Source of the DNA: Carnegiea gigantea
Lineage: Eukaryota > Streptophyta > Magnoliopsida > Caryophyllales > Cactaceae
Assembly: GCA_029747015.1 (NCBI GenBank)
Contig: JAKOGI010000424.1
Span: 378,501-442,500, forward strand
Direction: 5' to 3'
DNA: 64,000 nt
The translations under genes were made by a program, and so were the position numbers. Under the pieces are notes generated by a model, which worked only from the letters and a program-made list of their open reading frames with translations, had not been told where the DNA came from and made no database searches. Positions 11,820 through 22,800 of the stretch are shown in pieces. The number at the start of each line of letters is the position of its first letter. Position 1 is the first letter of the stretch.

Positions 11820-13130
11820 AAATTTAGATACTTGCGAGACCAAATTAATGTTGTTGTTTAGGGCTGGATTGCTAAGGTGTTAGGCATGTGTAGGTAGAGG
11901 AGATAAAATTCATAAGAATGAGGAGCAAGCCCTAGGGTTAAAGGAGAGGTGCATGATTCTATAAAATGTATATGGATAGGTGTGTATTTGCTTATGTTGG
12001 AATGCTTGCCTAATTCATATATGCATACTGTGGGAATTAATACGTATTTTGAGGTAATGACTGATAGCCAGACAGGATTGTTTTAAAGTGGCACCCCCCT
12101 AAGAACCATCAAGATTCCCTCACTTACCCTAGAACATCCCCAAGGAGAAGACCCTTTTCTCCCACCACCACTTTTCCTAGAGCTACCAATGGATATAGAG
12201 GGATATAAGACTGACATATCTGATGTCTAGGTCGAGGATCACAGGTATGGTATATGGGAGGAGAAAATGATGGCGACTCTAGTGATTCAGATAGCATGAT
12301 GAGTGTGATCAACATTCTTGTGCCCCCTGAGGTGATAGAAATAAGTTCTTGTGAGACTGAGAAGATTCTCGGAGCTCAGGGTCTGAAACTAGTAACAGTA
12401 ACCTAGATTTTAAACCAAGGGGAGGAAACAGGAAAAAGAAGCAAGAAAAGGACTTGCGCATATAAGGTTATCGAGGTGCTAGATTAGGAAGTGAGTTGTG
12501 GATATGTAAAAAATTCAAGGTAGCATGTTGGGAATTGATCCCTAAGAGGGGAATAGAATGCTAGCAGTGGTGTAGGACTTTGGGTTGTATGTTATAATGG
12601 TATCTGACCTAACCTCACCCAGCCATTTTGCTTTAGGAGGTGGTCCTTTTGTACATCTACCATGAAGACTGTGCTTATGGTAGATTCATGTAACATATGT
12701 TATGGTTAAGTTAATGAATGTGTATAAGTTTTATACACATCAGTGTAAAAACTATTGAAACTACTTATAAATAAAATTACCAATAATGAAATCTAGATTG
12801 ATATAATATTGTTTAGTTGGTGGCACTTCTCTGGCGAGTATGAGCAGCAAAGGTAACAAATTATGATAATGCCAGAAGAGGAGCATATGAATGAATGATG
12901 ACAAAGAGAAAACATGAATGTGTAACTGAGAAGGATACAAAAAAGTGAGAGCTATTTGTTAACCTATATGTTTGACAAGATGGCGGTTCCAAATGACAAT
13001 GTTCTAGAAAATAATCTACAAAAGAACAATATAGAATTTGTGCCAATCGCCTTCGTCAATCAAAATTCTCTGGTAGTAACCCCTTAAAGGAGGCAAGAAG
13101 CTATTAGTGTACCCCCAAATCCTAAGAAGA
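11820..13130 (+). other. Chromovirus leader and 5' gag, unreadable
   Basis: This should hold the leader and N-terminal gag. I see no continuous frame and no motif I can name; acidic and basic codons cluster at 12,260-12,480, which may be the charged start of gag. Minus-strand frames at 12,124-12,315 and 12,861-13,046 are antisense noise. Confidence 0.4.
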
Positions 13131-14100
13131 TTCAGGGCCAGAAAGGATTACTAGATGACCTATATCCTGAATTGATGACAATGATTGTGGCTAAAGTGAC
13201 AAAGAAGCTTAAGGGTTCTAGATATGAAAAAGATGAAAAAAGTAAGTTCTTTAACCGGGTTGCAAAACAGAATCCAAAAACATATGATGGCAAGGAAGAC
13301 ATCGATATTACTAAAAGAACAGATTAGACAGACGGAAAAGATATTTGATTTTGTAGACGTCCCTGATAATAGATGTGTGACTATTAGGGCCTTTTATCTT
13401 ATAGGATAAGCTGACATATGATCGAAAATGGTTAGCTCCGCCTATCAAAGTTCTAAGGCCACTTGGGGTAAGTTCAGTGAGGTATTGCGAGCAAAGTTCT
13501 ATCCGATGCACTTACAAAAGCAAAAACAGAGGGAGTTCTTAACCCCTGAGACAGGATAACCTATCAGTAATGAAGTATGCAAGTCTCTTTGCTAACCTCT
13601 TGAGATTTACCTTAGAGTGTAGCCACATATCGAATGCGAAAGTTAAAATTTGAAAAAGCCCTAGTGCCTTATATTAGGAAGAAGTTGGCAAGGCAATCGG
13701 TACAAAATAGTTAGGAATTATATGAGCATGCGACTGAGATCGAATGAGTGAAAAATGAGTTGAGAATAGCCAACCAGGCCAATGCTGGGAAAGGATGGAA
13801 TGAGAAAAGTACTCAGGATGTGAGTTTTCTAAATAAAAAGTCTATCAATATGAAGCCGAAACGCCAAGGCCTAGTGCCTACTAGGAAGCATTGCACTAAG
13901 TGTGGCCGTGGAAACCGTAATACTTGAGAATATAGGGTGGCAACAAATCGTTGTTTTTGGTGTAGAGATCCGAATCATCTAATTGCCAACTACCCTGCTA
14001 GATCTACCCAGCCGGGTAAGGATCATGCTCCAGCTTCTAAGCACGGTAAGATCACCGTTCCTATGACCAGTCGCTAGGCGGGCAGAGTCTATGTGATTAA
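13131..14100 (+). pseudogene. Chromovirus gag with zinc knuckle
   Basis: Gag packages the element RNA. The core can be read in fragments: a block ending AYQSSKATWGKFSEVLRAKFYP and then KQKQREFL, which corresponds to the W-x-x-F-x-x-F-x-x-x-[FY]-F-P gag core. A basic linker leads to a CCHC zinc knuckle at 13,952-13,993, CFWCRDPNHLIANY, in which the last cysteine has become tyrosine. A preceding cysteine pair (HCTKCGRGNR) marks the second finger-like motif of this lineage. Frameshifts and stops are frequent. The region continues into protease. Confidence 0.72.
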
Positions 14101-14580
14101 CAAGAAGAAAGTCAATGACTCAGAAATGGTTGTGACTGGTGTGCTTACTTTTATTTCGACATTCCTTGTCGTTTTATTTGATTGTGGAGATATACATTCA
14201 TTCATTTCATCAAAAGTTGCATCTCAACTAGGGTTGGAGTCACATAAAAATCTCTAGATTTGTATGTGAAATTTCCCACGGGCAAAATGATAAAATTTAG
14301 TGTTATGTATAAGAATTGCCTGATTACTCTAAATCAAGGGGAGTTTGAGGACGATTTGATGTAGTTAAATATAACAAAATTTGATATAATTTTAGGAATG
14401 GATTGATTATCGAGGAATAGAGCAGAAATTGATTGCTAAAAACAAAAAGTGTCTATAAAATGAAAAGGGGGAGGAAAGATGTATTTTTGGGGAAACAATA
14501 GTAGCGAGCAATACCATATAATATCCTCAATGGCGGCTAAAAAATTAGTTAGACAGGGGTGTGAGGCGTACGTGTGCTAT
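14101..14580 (+). pseudogene. Chromovirus aspartic protease
   Basis: The frame VVTGVLTFISTFLVVLFDCG followed by DIHSFISSKVASQLGLE matches the retroviral-type protease of chromoviruses. The active site normally reads D-S-G and here reads D-C-G. The second conserved block is seen as FDIILGMD, followed by a stop where W is expected, then LSRNRAEIDC. The protease would release gag and pol products. The segment then runs through SSMAAKKLVRQGCEAY, the usual linker to reverse transcriptase. There are at least four in-frame stops. Confidence 0.78.
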
Positions 14581-14599
14581 GTTATGGAAGATATGAAAA

Positions 14600-15390
14600 A
14601 TGAAACAAAACTTTAGGATATTCTGGTGATCAGAGAATCTTTATATGTGTTCTCAGAAGAAATTCCTAGGTTACCATCTAAAAGAGAGATTCACTTTGAA
14701 ATAGAGTTAAAACCAGGAGCACACCCTATCTCGAAGCCTTCATACAGGATAGCCCCAGCTGAGTTGAAAGAATTAAAAGTGCAATTGGAAGACTTTGTTA
14801 CAAAGGGGTTATATAAGACAAAGCATATCCCCATGGGGAATGTTGGTACTATTTGTGAAGAAAAATGATAGAACTTTGAGATTGTGCATAGATTACATAG
14901 AACTGAACAAGATTACTATAAAGAATAAGTACCCATTGCCCAGGATTGATGATTCATTTGATCAACTACAAAGAATAGGAGTCTTCTCAAAGATTGACCT
15001 TAGGTATAGGTACTGTTAATTGAGAATGAAACCTAAGGATATCCCGAAGATGACATTTAGAACTAGCTGCGGTCATTATGAATTCTTGATGATGCTATTT
15101 AGGCTAACCTATGCTCCTGCAACCTTTATGGATTTGATGAATCGGTGTCTAGGCCGTACTTGGATAAATTTGTAGTTGCTTTCATTGATGATATCCTTAT
15201 TTATTCAGAAACCAAAGAGAAGCATATTGAGCATTTGAGGTTGCGCTACAAATCCTAAGGGAGCACAAACTTTATATTAAGTTATCAAATTATGAATTTT
15301 GGTTAACATTTCTAGGGTATGTGATCTCTAAAGAAGGGATTACGATGGATCAAAAAAAATTAAAGACAATTACGGAGTGGCCAAGGCCTA
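14600..15390 (+). pseudogene. Chromovirus reverse transcriptase
   Basis: Reverse transcriptase copies the element RNA into DNA. Conserved blocks appear in order: [20 protein letters not shown], then after a +1 shift [12 protein letters not shown] and [20 protein letters not shown], then [10 protein letters not shown], then [20 protein letters not shown], and the catalytic box [10 protein letters not shown] at about 15,181-15,210. Both catalytic aspartates remain, but two frameshifts and several stops (for example after DLRYRYC) mean no enzyme can be made. The order and wording match Tekay-type chromoviruses. Confidence 0.88.
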
Positions 15391-15960
15391 CTAACGTTAT
15401 TGAGGTTCAGAGTTTCTTGCGTATGGTGGGTACTATAGGCGGTTTGTCCAAGATTTTTCAAAAATCTCCCTGCCTCTCACTGACCTATTAAGGAAGACCA
15501 CGAAATTTAAGTGGAATGATAGGTATGAAGCTGTCTTCCAAGTGCTAAAGCACAAGCTTACCACTGCGCCAGTCCTAACTTTACCGGTGGAAGGGGAAAA
15601 ATTCACCACTCATAGTGATGCTTCTAGACAAGGTGTAAGATGTGTCCTAATGTAAGTCGGTAAGCTCATAGCTTATGCTTCTAGATAGCTAAAGCCTTAC
15701 AAGTTAAAGCACGCTAGCCATGCCTTGGAACTGGTCATGGTAGTTTTTGCGCTAATAATTTGGAGACACTACCTCTGCGATAGTCCTTGCAAGATTTTTA
15801 TTGATCACAAAAAGTCTCAAATACATTTTCACTCAAAAGGAATTGAATTTGAGGCAAAATAGGTGGTCAGAACTTCTCAAGGAGTATGACCTCCAAATAT
15901 AGTACCACCTAGGAAAGGCTAATGTGGTTGCCAATGCATTGAGTCGAAAAAACACATCAT
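15391..15960 (+). pseudogene. Chromovirus RNase H
   Basis: Downstream of RT the connection block YYRRFVQDFSKISLPLTDLL is followed by RNase H landmarks: FTTHSDASRQGVRCVLM, KLIAYASR, HALELVMVVFALIIWRHYL and IDHKKS. The remnant ends near LGKANVVANALSR, which corresponds to the G-K-x-N-V-V-A-D-A-L-S-R signature, though D has become N. RNase H would remove the RNA template during reverse transcription. Stops and at least two frameshifts interrupt it. Confidence 0.83.
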
Positions 15961-16159
15961 AGTGTGAACGTTGTGATAATGGTGCGACTAGAGAACTTCA
16001 GGGACTTAGAAAAACATAGGCATAGAATTTGTGCTTTTATAGGAACCTAGGTCGTTTCTTGGTAGCATGGTGGTTCAACCTATCCTCTAGATGATATGAA
16101 ATAGGCACAAGTGAGAGATGGAGATATAGATAGGATTAAGGTGAATATAAGCAAAGGAA

Positions 16160-17035
16160 AGGCACTAGGTTTTGTAGAAGAAGAGCAGGAAGTTATTAGA
16201 TTCAGAAATTGAATGTGTGTGCCTCAAAGGATGGAATTGAAAGAAAGGATAATGTTTGTAGTGTATAATATAGAGTTTTCCATCCACCTAGGAGGAACAA
16301 AAATATATAGAGATTTGATGCAAACCTTTTGGTGGAGCAGCATGAAGAGAGACATAGCGCAGTATGTGGATAAATGTCTTATCTTTAAAGAAGTCAAGGC
16401 TAAGCATCAACTACCTATTGGTGAATTAAAGCAATTGGAAATTTCCATGTAGAAATGGGACTCCATTGTGATGGATTTAGTAATAGGGTCACCTCTAACA
16501 GCATCAGGAAGGAACATCATTTGGGTGATAGTGGATACACTCACAAAGTCCACCCATCTTGTAGCAATACATGATTCCTGGGACATGGATAGGTTGGCTT
16601 GAATTTACGTAAGAGAAGTGGTGCAGTTACATGGTGTACCTCAAGGAATTGTCTCCAACAGAGACTCCTGGTTTTAGGCTTGGTTTTGGAAGGCTTTATA
16701 GAAAGCCTTTGGTACAAATTTACAGTTTAGCAATTCCTATCATCCTGAGACGGATGGACAAACTGAAAGAGTAAATCAAATGGTTGAGGACATGTTACAA
16801 ACCTATGTACTAGATTTTCAAGAAAAATGGGTGGACTATTTAGCCCCAGTAGAGTTTTTGTATAATAATAGCTATCAAGCTACTATGAAAATGGCTCCTT
16901 TCAAAGCTATATATGATAAAAGATGTAGAACTCCCCTTTCTTTGAATGATGTAGTGGACACTCTAGTCTTGGGACCTGAAATGGTTCAAGAAATAGTGGG
17001 TAAGATCAAATTTATCTAATGAAACATAAAAGCAA
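16160..17035 (+). pseudogene. Chromovirus integrase
   Basis: Integrase inserts the DNA copy into the genome. The zinc-binding domain can be read at 16,213-16,450 (IHLGGTKIYRDLMQTFWW, then VDKCLIFKEVKAKHQ), but the first histidine and second cysteine of the HHCC motif appear lost. In the core all three acidic residues are still visible: D in WDSIVMDLVIG, D in IVSNRDSWF and E in HPETDGQTERVNQ. The open stretch 16,780-17,019 carries LYNNSYQATMKMAPFKAIYD and RCRTPL. Stops occur after LEISM, RLA, WF and in KAL. It is continuous with RNase H upstream and the chromodomain downstream. Confidence 0.88.
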
Positions 17036-17335
17036 CATAGGATAGGCAAAAAACATATGCGCGCCTAAGCTGGAAGCCTTTGGAGTTCGAAGAAGGGGAT
17101 AAAGTGTTTCTAAAAGTCTCTCCTGTTAAAGAAGTATGGAGATTTAACATTAAAGGAAAGTTAAGCCTCAATTCGTTGGGACTTATGATGTCATTGACAA
17201 AATTAACCTACTTGCTTGCCTCTTAACCTTACCACCTTAATTATCGTATGTGCATGATGTGTTTCACATTTCGCAACTTCATAAGATGTGAATGATCCAA
17301 CTTATGCAATAGTTTATGTGCATATTACATTCTTG
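17036..17335 (+). pseudogene. Integrase C-terminus and chromodomain remnant
   Basis: Frames here give DRQKTYARLSWKPLEFEEGD, KVFLKVSPVK and FNIKGKLS, the GPY/F-type C-terminal module of chromovirus integrases. A region corresponding to the H-x-V-F-H-[VI]-S-x-L line follows (MCFTFRNF in one frame, VFHISQL in another). The chromodomain itself, which steers insertion toward modified histones, is hardly readable. Typical chromovirus sequence ends near 17,335 and no 3' LTR follows, so the element is truncated. Confidence 0.7.
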
Positions 17336-17339
17336 GTGG

Positions 17340-18037
17340 AGGAGAATTTGGCATGTAAATAACTTGAGTTCCTATCTTTGTAACTCAGTTCTTATTTGAC
17401 TCGTGGGGGATGTTCATTGTGTTTTAGTATTGGTGAACTTCATGGTTGCTTAGTGTCTTGTTAGTTGTTCCCTAATCATTTGGATAAATAGCTCCATATT
17501 GTCCAAACTCATTAGTCCAGTCCTTTCCCTAACTTATTTTAGCCCACGTTACAACCCAAGAAAAGTCCTCTTAATTATTATGTGCATATTGCATTCTTTA
17601 TAGTAGAGAATTTGAGAGCCTTAGCAAGCATATGATAGATTGCATGTTTAGAATGAGTCTTGAGTAAACCTAAACTTATATTTCAAACACATGAGTGGGA
17701 GAGACCCATATTTCTCAAAGGTGAGGTTCTACCAATCCATTTAGCTCTAATCAATTACATTTGATTGCATGATGTGCTTCGTGGTTCTTAGAGGATAATA
17801 AAGTTTAATATTTGGATTGTAGCCTCATACTTTTTCAAAAACATTCACTTTCTCCTAATTTTAAAATATCTTATGCGCTATTTAGGGTTGCCATTGATTA
17901 ATATTCATGCTTGTGACTTGCTATCACTTGCCTAGCTTCAGGAGGTTGTTTCTTAAGTCCTAGATGCATCTCCCCATGTTGGTTCATATTCAATTTAGCT
18001 TTATTCGGGGACATGCAAAGGTCTAAGCATGGGGGAG
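17340..18037 (+). other. Athila 3' non-coding region with polypurine tract
   Basis: No frame is present. The last bases, GTCTAAGCATGGGGGAG at 18,021-18,037, form a polypurine tract directly before the LTR start TGATGAAC, which primes second-strand synthesis. Two related stretches, TGTGCATATTACATTCTT near 17,309 and TGTGCATATTGCATTCTT near 17,580, suggest a local duplication of about 270 bases that is now strongly diverged. Confidence 0.6.
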
Positions 18038-19289
18038 TGATGAACGACACATTTGCATGGATTATTTAAGCGTTTGGGAGTCATTTTAGGGGATTATTAT
18101 CCTAGTTATATGATTAATGCCCTTATTTCTACTTTTACACTTGGCTTCGCTTGTTTGAGAAGTGTTTGCAGATTTTGACCTTGTAAGCCCTAAGCATGTG
18201 AGTAGAATGATGATTTTGAAGTTTTGTGGATCAAAGCAGGTAACAAAACAAACCAGGGCGAACAAATGAGGAAGAGAAAGACATGAGCACCATGGTCTGG
18301 CTATGGTGGAGCCCATAAATCATGGTGAACCCCACAGTCAGCCTGTGGTAATCCTTGTTCCCCCTAGGTTGCTAGTTTTCTTCATGACTTTTCGAGTTCT
18401 AAGGATTTTGGACATTAGTAGCTTTGATTTTCATGACAAAAGCTCAGTTTTACTATCATCCTTAGCCATCTGTCCATCATCCTGTCACTCTTCATCATCA
18501 TCTACTGCTCAAATTCATGCATTGAGTGAGTTTAAAGAAGGTTTGGAGGCTTTTGGTAGAAGGATTGAAAGATCATTATCCATGCGATTAAATTAAGCTT
18601 TTCTCTTCTCTCTTTCCTTTAATGTTTCTCTTTAGTTTAGATTAAGATTTTAGAGATGTTTGCTTGTTGATTTCAATAGTGTTTGAGTAGTTTTGTTTAT
18701 CATGTTGATTTTACTTGCTAAAACTATTTGCACAAACTATTTGCACTTTGAATCTTACTTGGTTGTTTTAATCTAGTTCTTGGATTTTAAATGTTATTAT
18801 CGAATTTTTGGCTAACATCTTCCATGTATGTTAGATGCTAGATCAAAGTACTAAAAGGTGAAGATCGGTGTTGGAAAACTAGGATTAGACTTGGTTTAAC
18901 AATCACTTAAGAAAGGATTATAATTCGAGTGGTCTTGTGATAATCATATATCATGCTCCTAAACTTAATGTGATTAAGGTCTAATGAGAATTAGTCATTA
19001 GTTTGATCAAGTCAATTCACTCTGTTTTAAAAGAAAGTTTGGAATTGTGTAATGCTATCGACTACTGGGTCAATCAGAAATGTGAGAGATGCTTGTTTGA
19101 CTCATTAGATCAATACATCGTTAGGTGATACTGCCCCTAGGTGTTTTCAGATATTGAAGTTAAACTTATTGTTCAGCGTTTGATATTTATAATCCAAACC
19201 AAATCTTGATTTCACTTAGCAAATCTTTCAAGGGAAGGCTTAGTAATTCGATTTATACTACAATACCCATGCCCTTATAGTAGCGATCA
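18038..19289 (+). mobile_element. Athila-like LTR, second copy
   Basis: It opens TGATGAACGACACATTTGCA right after the polypurine tract and ends near TAGCGATCA. It is collinear with 4,349-5,663 and has the same orientation, so it fits as the 3' LTR of that element. A primer-binding site and leader follow it (see the next entry), which a terminal 3' LTR should not have. The 97-codon frame at 18,303-18,596 lies wholly inside and has no counterpart frame in the sister LTR. Confidence 0.78.
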
Positions 19290-19294
19290 AAATT

Positions 19295-19355
19295 TGGTGT
19301 AGTTGTTGAGGATTAGATTTGGATAAGGAGTTACCCTCCAAGGAGTTGAAAGGAA
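19295..19355 (+). other. Athila primer-binding site and leader after the second LTR
   Basis: TGGTGTAGTTGTTGAGGA at 19,295-19,312 is a decayed Athila-type primer-binding site. The next 30 bases (AGATTTGGATAAGGAGTTAC and on) nearly match the leader after the first LTR (AGATTTGGATATTGAGTTAC at 5,690). Athila sequence then stops and Copia integrase begins, so internal sequence lies on both sides of this LTR. Confidence 0.65.
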
Positions 19356-19831
19356 ACGGGGTAGTTGAAAAGAAAAAATAGAAGTTTAAGGACATGGCCA
19401 AAACAATACTATGTGGAAATGATATTCTAAATTGTTTATACGTTGAAGTTGCAAGCAGTGTGAACTTGTTCTCAACATATGCTTGGTCAGATCCATCATG
19501 AAGAAGACCCCAATGTGTTATACAAAGAAATGAAGCCAAAGATCTAATACTTCAAAGCATTCAAATGCAAATGCTTTGACCATAACAATGGTAAAGAAAA
19601 ACTTAGAAAGTTTGACGCAAGAAGTGATGAAGGCATATTTGTTGGATACTCCCAATAAAGTAAAGCATATAGTATTTAAAACAAGTGAATAAAGGTGGTT
19701 GAAGAAAGCAACCATGTGGTCTTTGATGCACATAATGATGAGAATGTCAGCTCAATTTACTTCCAAGATCTCAAGCTTAGTAGATATGCTGATGAGGAAG
19801 AAGACAAAGTTGAACCCAACAAAGGCACCAC
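19356..19831 (+). pseudogene. Sirevirus-like Copia integrase, C-terminal part
   Basis: The frame begins NGVVERK and continues with a degenerate version of the N-x-x-A-x-x-x-x-N-R line. KAFKCKCF then KLRKFDARSDEGIFVGYS follow, corresponding to the Copia signature G-C-x-C-[YF] and K-F-x-[AP]-[KR]-[SG]-x-x-G-[IV]-F-[LV]-G-Y. VVEESNHVVFDAHND follows. This is the C-terminal end of Copia integrase and the start of the linker to RT. Upstream gag, protease and integrase core are absent; the Athila insertion abuts it. A MITE interrupts the linker at 19,835. Confidence 0.85.
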
Positions 19832-19834
19832 TAA

Positions 19835-20270
19835 GGGTTAGTTTGGATGGGGAATAGAGGAGAGTAAGGAGGAGTAAGAGGGAGTAGGTACTCCTCTTTA
19901 CCCTTGTTTAGGAGTAACAAAAGGAGAGTAAGGTGGGGTAAGGGGGAGTAACTCTTACTGTCTCTTCTCTGCATTCCCCCCATTTTCTTACTCTCTAATT
20001 TGGGATGTAAGGAGACGTAATGAGGATCATTTTACTTATTTGACCTGTAAATCTAACTATAATATATTTTATTTCATTTTGTAAGCTGTGTCATTTTATT
20101 CATTTACTCTTATTTATGCTCCTATTCTTCTAAATAAGGGTAAGTGTCTACTACGTTTAAACTCCCGAAGAAGGGTAAACAACTTACTCTTATTTAATAT
20201 GCCTTACTCCAACTCCTCCTTACTCTTATTTACTCTTACTTCTCTAACTTATTCCCCTCCCAACAGGCCC
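19835..20270. mobile_element. Tourist-like MITE inside the Copia pol linker
   Basis: The left end GGGTTAGTTTGGATGGGGAA and the right end, in reverse GGGCCTGTTGGGAGGGGAAT, make an inverted repeat of about 22 bases. TAA stands on both sides (19,832-19,834 and 20,271-20,273), the PIF/Harbinger target duplication. The body is built of AGGAGTAAG and CTTACTC-type runs facing each other, so it could fold into a long hairpin. It has no coding capacity. It splits the acidic Copia linker, which resumes directly at 20,274. Confidence 0.8.
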
Positions 20271-20273
20271 TAA

Positions 20274-20400
20274 GAATCTATCTCAGGGAACCCTGAACCA
20301 ACCTGAATTCCCAAATAGAGCGCTAGAATATAACAACACTGAACACTCTCAAGCAACACTGAAAGGTAAGACAAGAAATAAGTACTGACCATAATCTCTA
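20274..20400 (+). pseudogene. Copia pol linker after the MITE
   Basis: The frame reading NLSQGTLNQPEFPNR then NTEHSQATLKGK continues the hydrophilic linker between Copia integrase and RT. Nothing recognisable follows until RT at 21,720, so the N-terminal half of RT is missing. Confidence 0.5.
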
Positions 20401-21715
20401 GGAACCAAGGATAGGCTACATATTCTTTTTCACATCATCATATGACTAACACTATTTCATATATCAGCTCGGGTGTGAGAAGTCCTTTTCTTAGAAACTT
20501 ATGTGTATTTTTTGCATTTGTTTTTCTCATGGAACCCAAGTCCTTCTTTGATGTTGAATCAAATGCCCCAAATTCCCCCCTTTAGCTAATTTGGCTCATA
20601 GTTCTCTAGCTAGTCATGGATTATGTCAAATAAAAGTTCTAGCACAAACAGCCTAGATTTTTCAGCATTGTAGGTTAATTTTGAGTTGCTCTTTAGATGA
20701 CCAAATAAACTTTAAAATTAGCATTTTAGCAATTGTTGGATAGCCTAAATTTTTATTTTCTAATCACCTATAGCAAGCCTCTAGAGTGCAAGTATTTCTC
20801 GAGTTAGGAGGGAAAAAAAAAACCAAGCAAAGGTCACTACATGTGTGGTCTTGCACATTTTTGACCATGAGCTTCTTTAGGCAATCAAATTGGTGAATTA
20901 AGAGCTAATATTTTCTAAGTATTAGTTGGAACCTCCAACTATTTTCCCATTGAAGATAACCACTATTTTCTTTGGTTAAAGATGAGCAAGAACATGTGTG
21001 GAAAATTCTCAACTCTTGATAATTTAGTTAGTGGTAAACTTTTTCTTTATTTTGGTTATAGAACTAGCAAGACTTTGATTGGTTGTTTTTTCCTTCTAAT
21101 TTTGTTGATTGTTTCTAAGCTTGAAAAGGAGGCACCTAACTATGCATAGGCTTGAAACCATTATAAATAGGAAGCTTTTGATTTTGAGTAATTTAGCTAG
21201 TGGTCCCCTTTTTCTTTGTTTTGGTTGTACAACTAGCTAGATTTTTATTGGTTGCTTTTTGTCCTTTTAATTCTATTGATTTTTTCTCAACTTAGAAAGG
21301 GACAGGAAAATATATGCAAGCTTGAAACCATTATAAATGGTAGCCTTTGATTTTTACTAATCGAACAAAATGAAGCTGTAGCCTACCCTTTTCTTTGTCT
21401 AGAAATCCTCAAAAATATTTATTCAAGAAGTTCCTGTTGGTGGTGATTTTAGATCTTTCCTTTAGAGATTAACTAGGTGATGTGGCCTTTAGAATTAATC
21501 TTGGTGGAATGTTCTAGTTCATGTGGCGGCGGTGCCTTTAACTTTTCCAACATAAAACCCAAAAAAACTAATTTTGTTGATCTTGATTTCACTCTTTGAC
21601 GTCTAATTTGATTTACTCTTAAAGCCCTTGTAGACCCTGATTGGACCTTAGTTTCATCGTTGGTCACCAGACCTGGAGAATTTACAAGAAGAGGTCTATA
21701 TTGCCAACCTTTTGT
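20401..21715 (+). other. Unassigned stretch inside the Copia element
   Basis: I see no RT N-terminal motif and no inserted element with clear ends. It contains a diverged tandem duplication at about 21,005-21,355. The minus-strand frame at 21,473-21,667 resembles nothing I can name. This stretch probably replaced the first half of Copia RT through an old insertion or deletion. Confidence 0.4.
21005..21355 (+). repeat. Two tandem copies of a 175-base unit
   Basis: The sequence from TTGATAATTTAGTTAGTGGT to GCTTGAAACCATTATAAATA is repeated from TTGAGTAATTTAGCTAGTGG to GCTTGAAACCATTATAAATG. Order and spacing are kept, with many point differences and small gaps. It is a local direct duplication with no coding content. 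Confidence 0.75.
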
Positions 21716-21719
21716 TTTG

Positions 21720-22800
21720 AAAATTCAGACTAGCCTAATCATGCTTTTGAGTTGCACAAAACCCTATATGAATTGAAACAAGCTCCCAAAATATAATATG
21801 AAAAGCTTAGCAAGTTCTTATGTGAAAATAACTTTAAAAGAGGCAAAATTAAGAAGACTTTGTATGTTAAAACAAAGGGGAATCATTTTTCTACTTGTCC
21901 AAATATAGTTGATGATATATTATTTAGTCATACAAATGAATCCTTGTGCAAAGAATTTTTCAAATTTACAAGCAAGCAATTTGAGATGAGCATGATGGGA
22001 AAGTTAAGCTTCTTCATTGGGCTACAACTGTAGCAAATGCCATAATGTATTTTTATGAACCAAGCAAATATGTTAGCAATGTCTAAAGAAAGTATAGTCT
22101 TAATAGTTCATGGTACTCTCAGACTCCAATGGCTTCAAACTGTAAGCTCAATATGGATAGAAATGGTAAGACTTATAGAGGTTTGATTGTATCACTATTA
22201 CACTTAGTCGCAGGTAGGCCCCACATTGTGTACAAGATTACAATCAGCCCCTAAGGACTCTCATCTCAAGGCTACGAAAAGAATATTTAAAATCTAAATA
22301 GAACCATAGACATTGGTATGTGGTATCCAAGAGGTAGTGACCTTTAACTTGTAGGGTACTCTGATGTTGACTATATAGGCTACAAAGTCGATAAAGAGTA
22401 CATTAGGTTCATGCCAATTCCATAGGCAGACCCTAATCTCATATTTTTCAAAGAAGCAAAACCCAGTGGCCTTATCAGCTGCTAAGGCTTGAATATATTA
22501 CTACTAGAGCTCCATGTACTCAAATATCATAGATTGATCAATAGCGAAGGGACCTTAGATTGAACTACTAGAAAGTATCTGCTAGGTATGATAACCAAAT
22601 TGCTACCAATGTCACCAAAAATCTATTATAGTACCTAAGAACCAAAGATATTAAAGTAAGACATCATTTCATTAGAGATAGATAATCTAGAAAATATCTT
22701 TCCAGACTTTGTGCCTATTAATGTACAATTGGCTATTATCTTTACCAAACTGCTTCATTAGGATCCCTACTTTATCTATAGGGGATTAGGTTTGATTGAA
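21720..22800 (+). pseudogene. Sirevirus-like Copia RT and RNase H remnant
   Basis: It starts in the Copia RT block LHKTLYELKQAPK (usual L-x-K-A-L-Y-G-L-K-Q-A-P-R), then a decayed YVDD box seen as VDDILFSHTNESLCKEF, then KQFEMSMMGKLSFFIGLQL. RNase H signs follow: SKKQNPVALSAAKA, matching S-K-K-Q-x-x-V-A-L-S-[ST]-A-E-A-E-Y with the catalytic E and the Y lost. The C-terminal line resembling L-A-D-I-F-T-K-P-L is visible as LPNCF in a shifted frame. The E-M-S-M-M-G wording is typical of Sireviruses. Stops are dense. Confidence 0.88.

Noticed and set aside
18303..18596. A 97-codon plus-strand frame
   Set aside because: It lies wholly within the Athila-like LTR and is not open in the sister LTR at 4,349-5,663.
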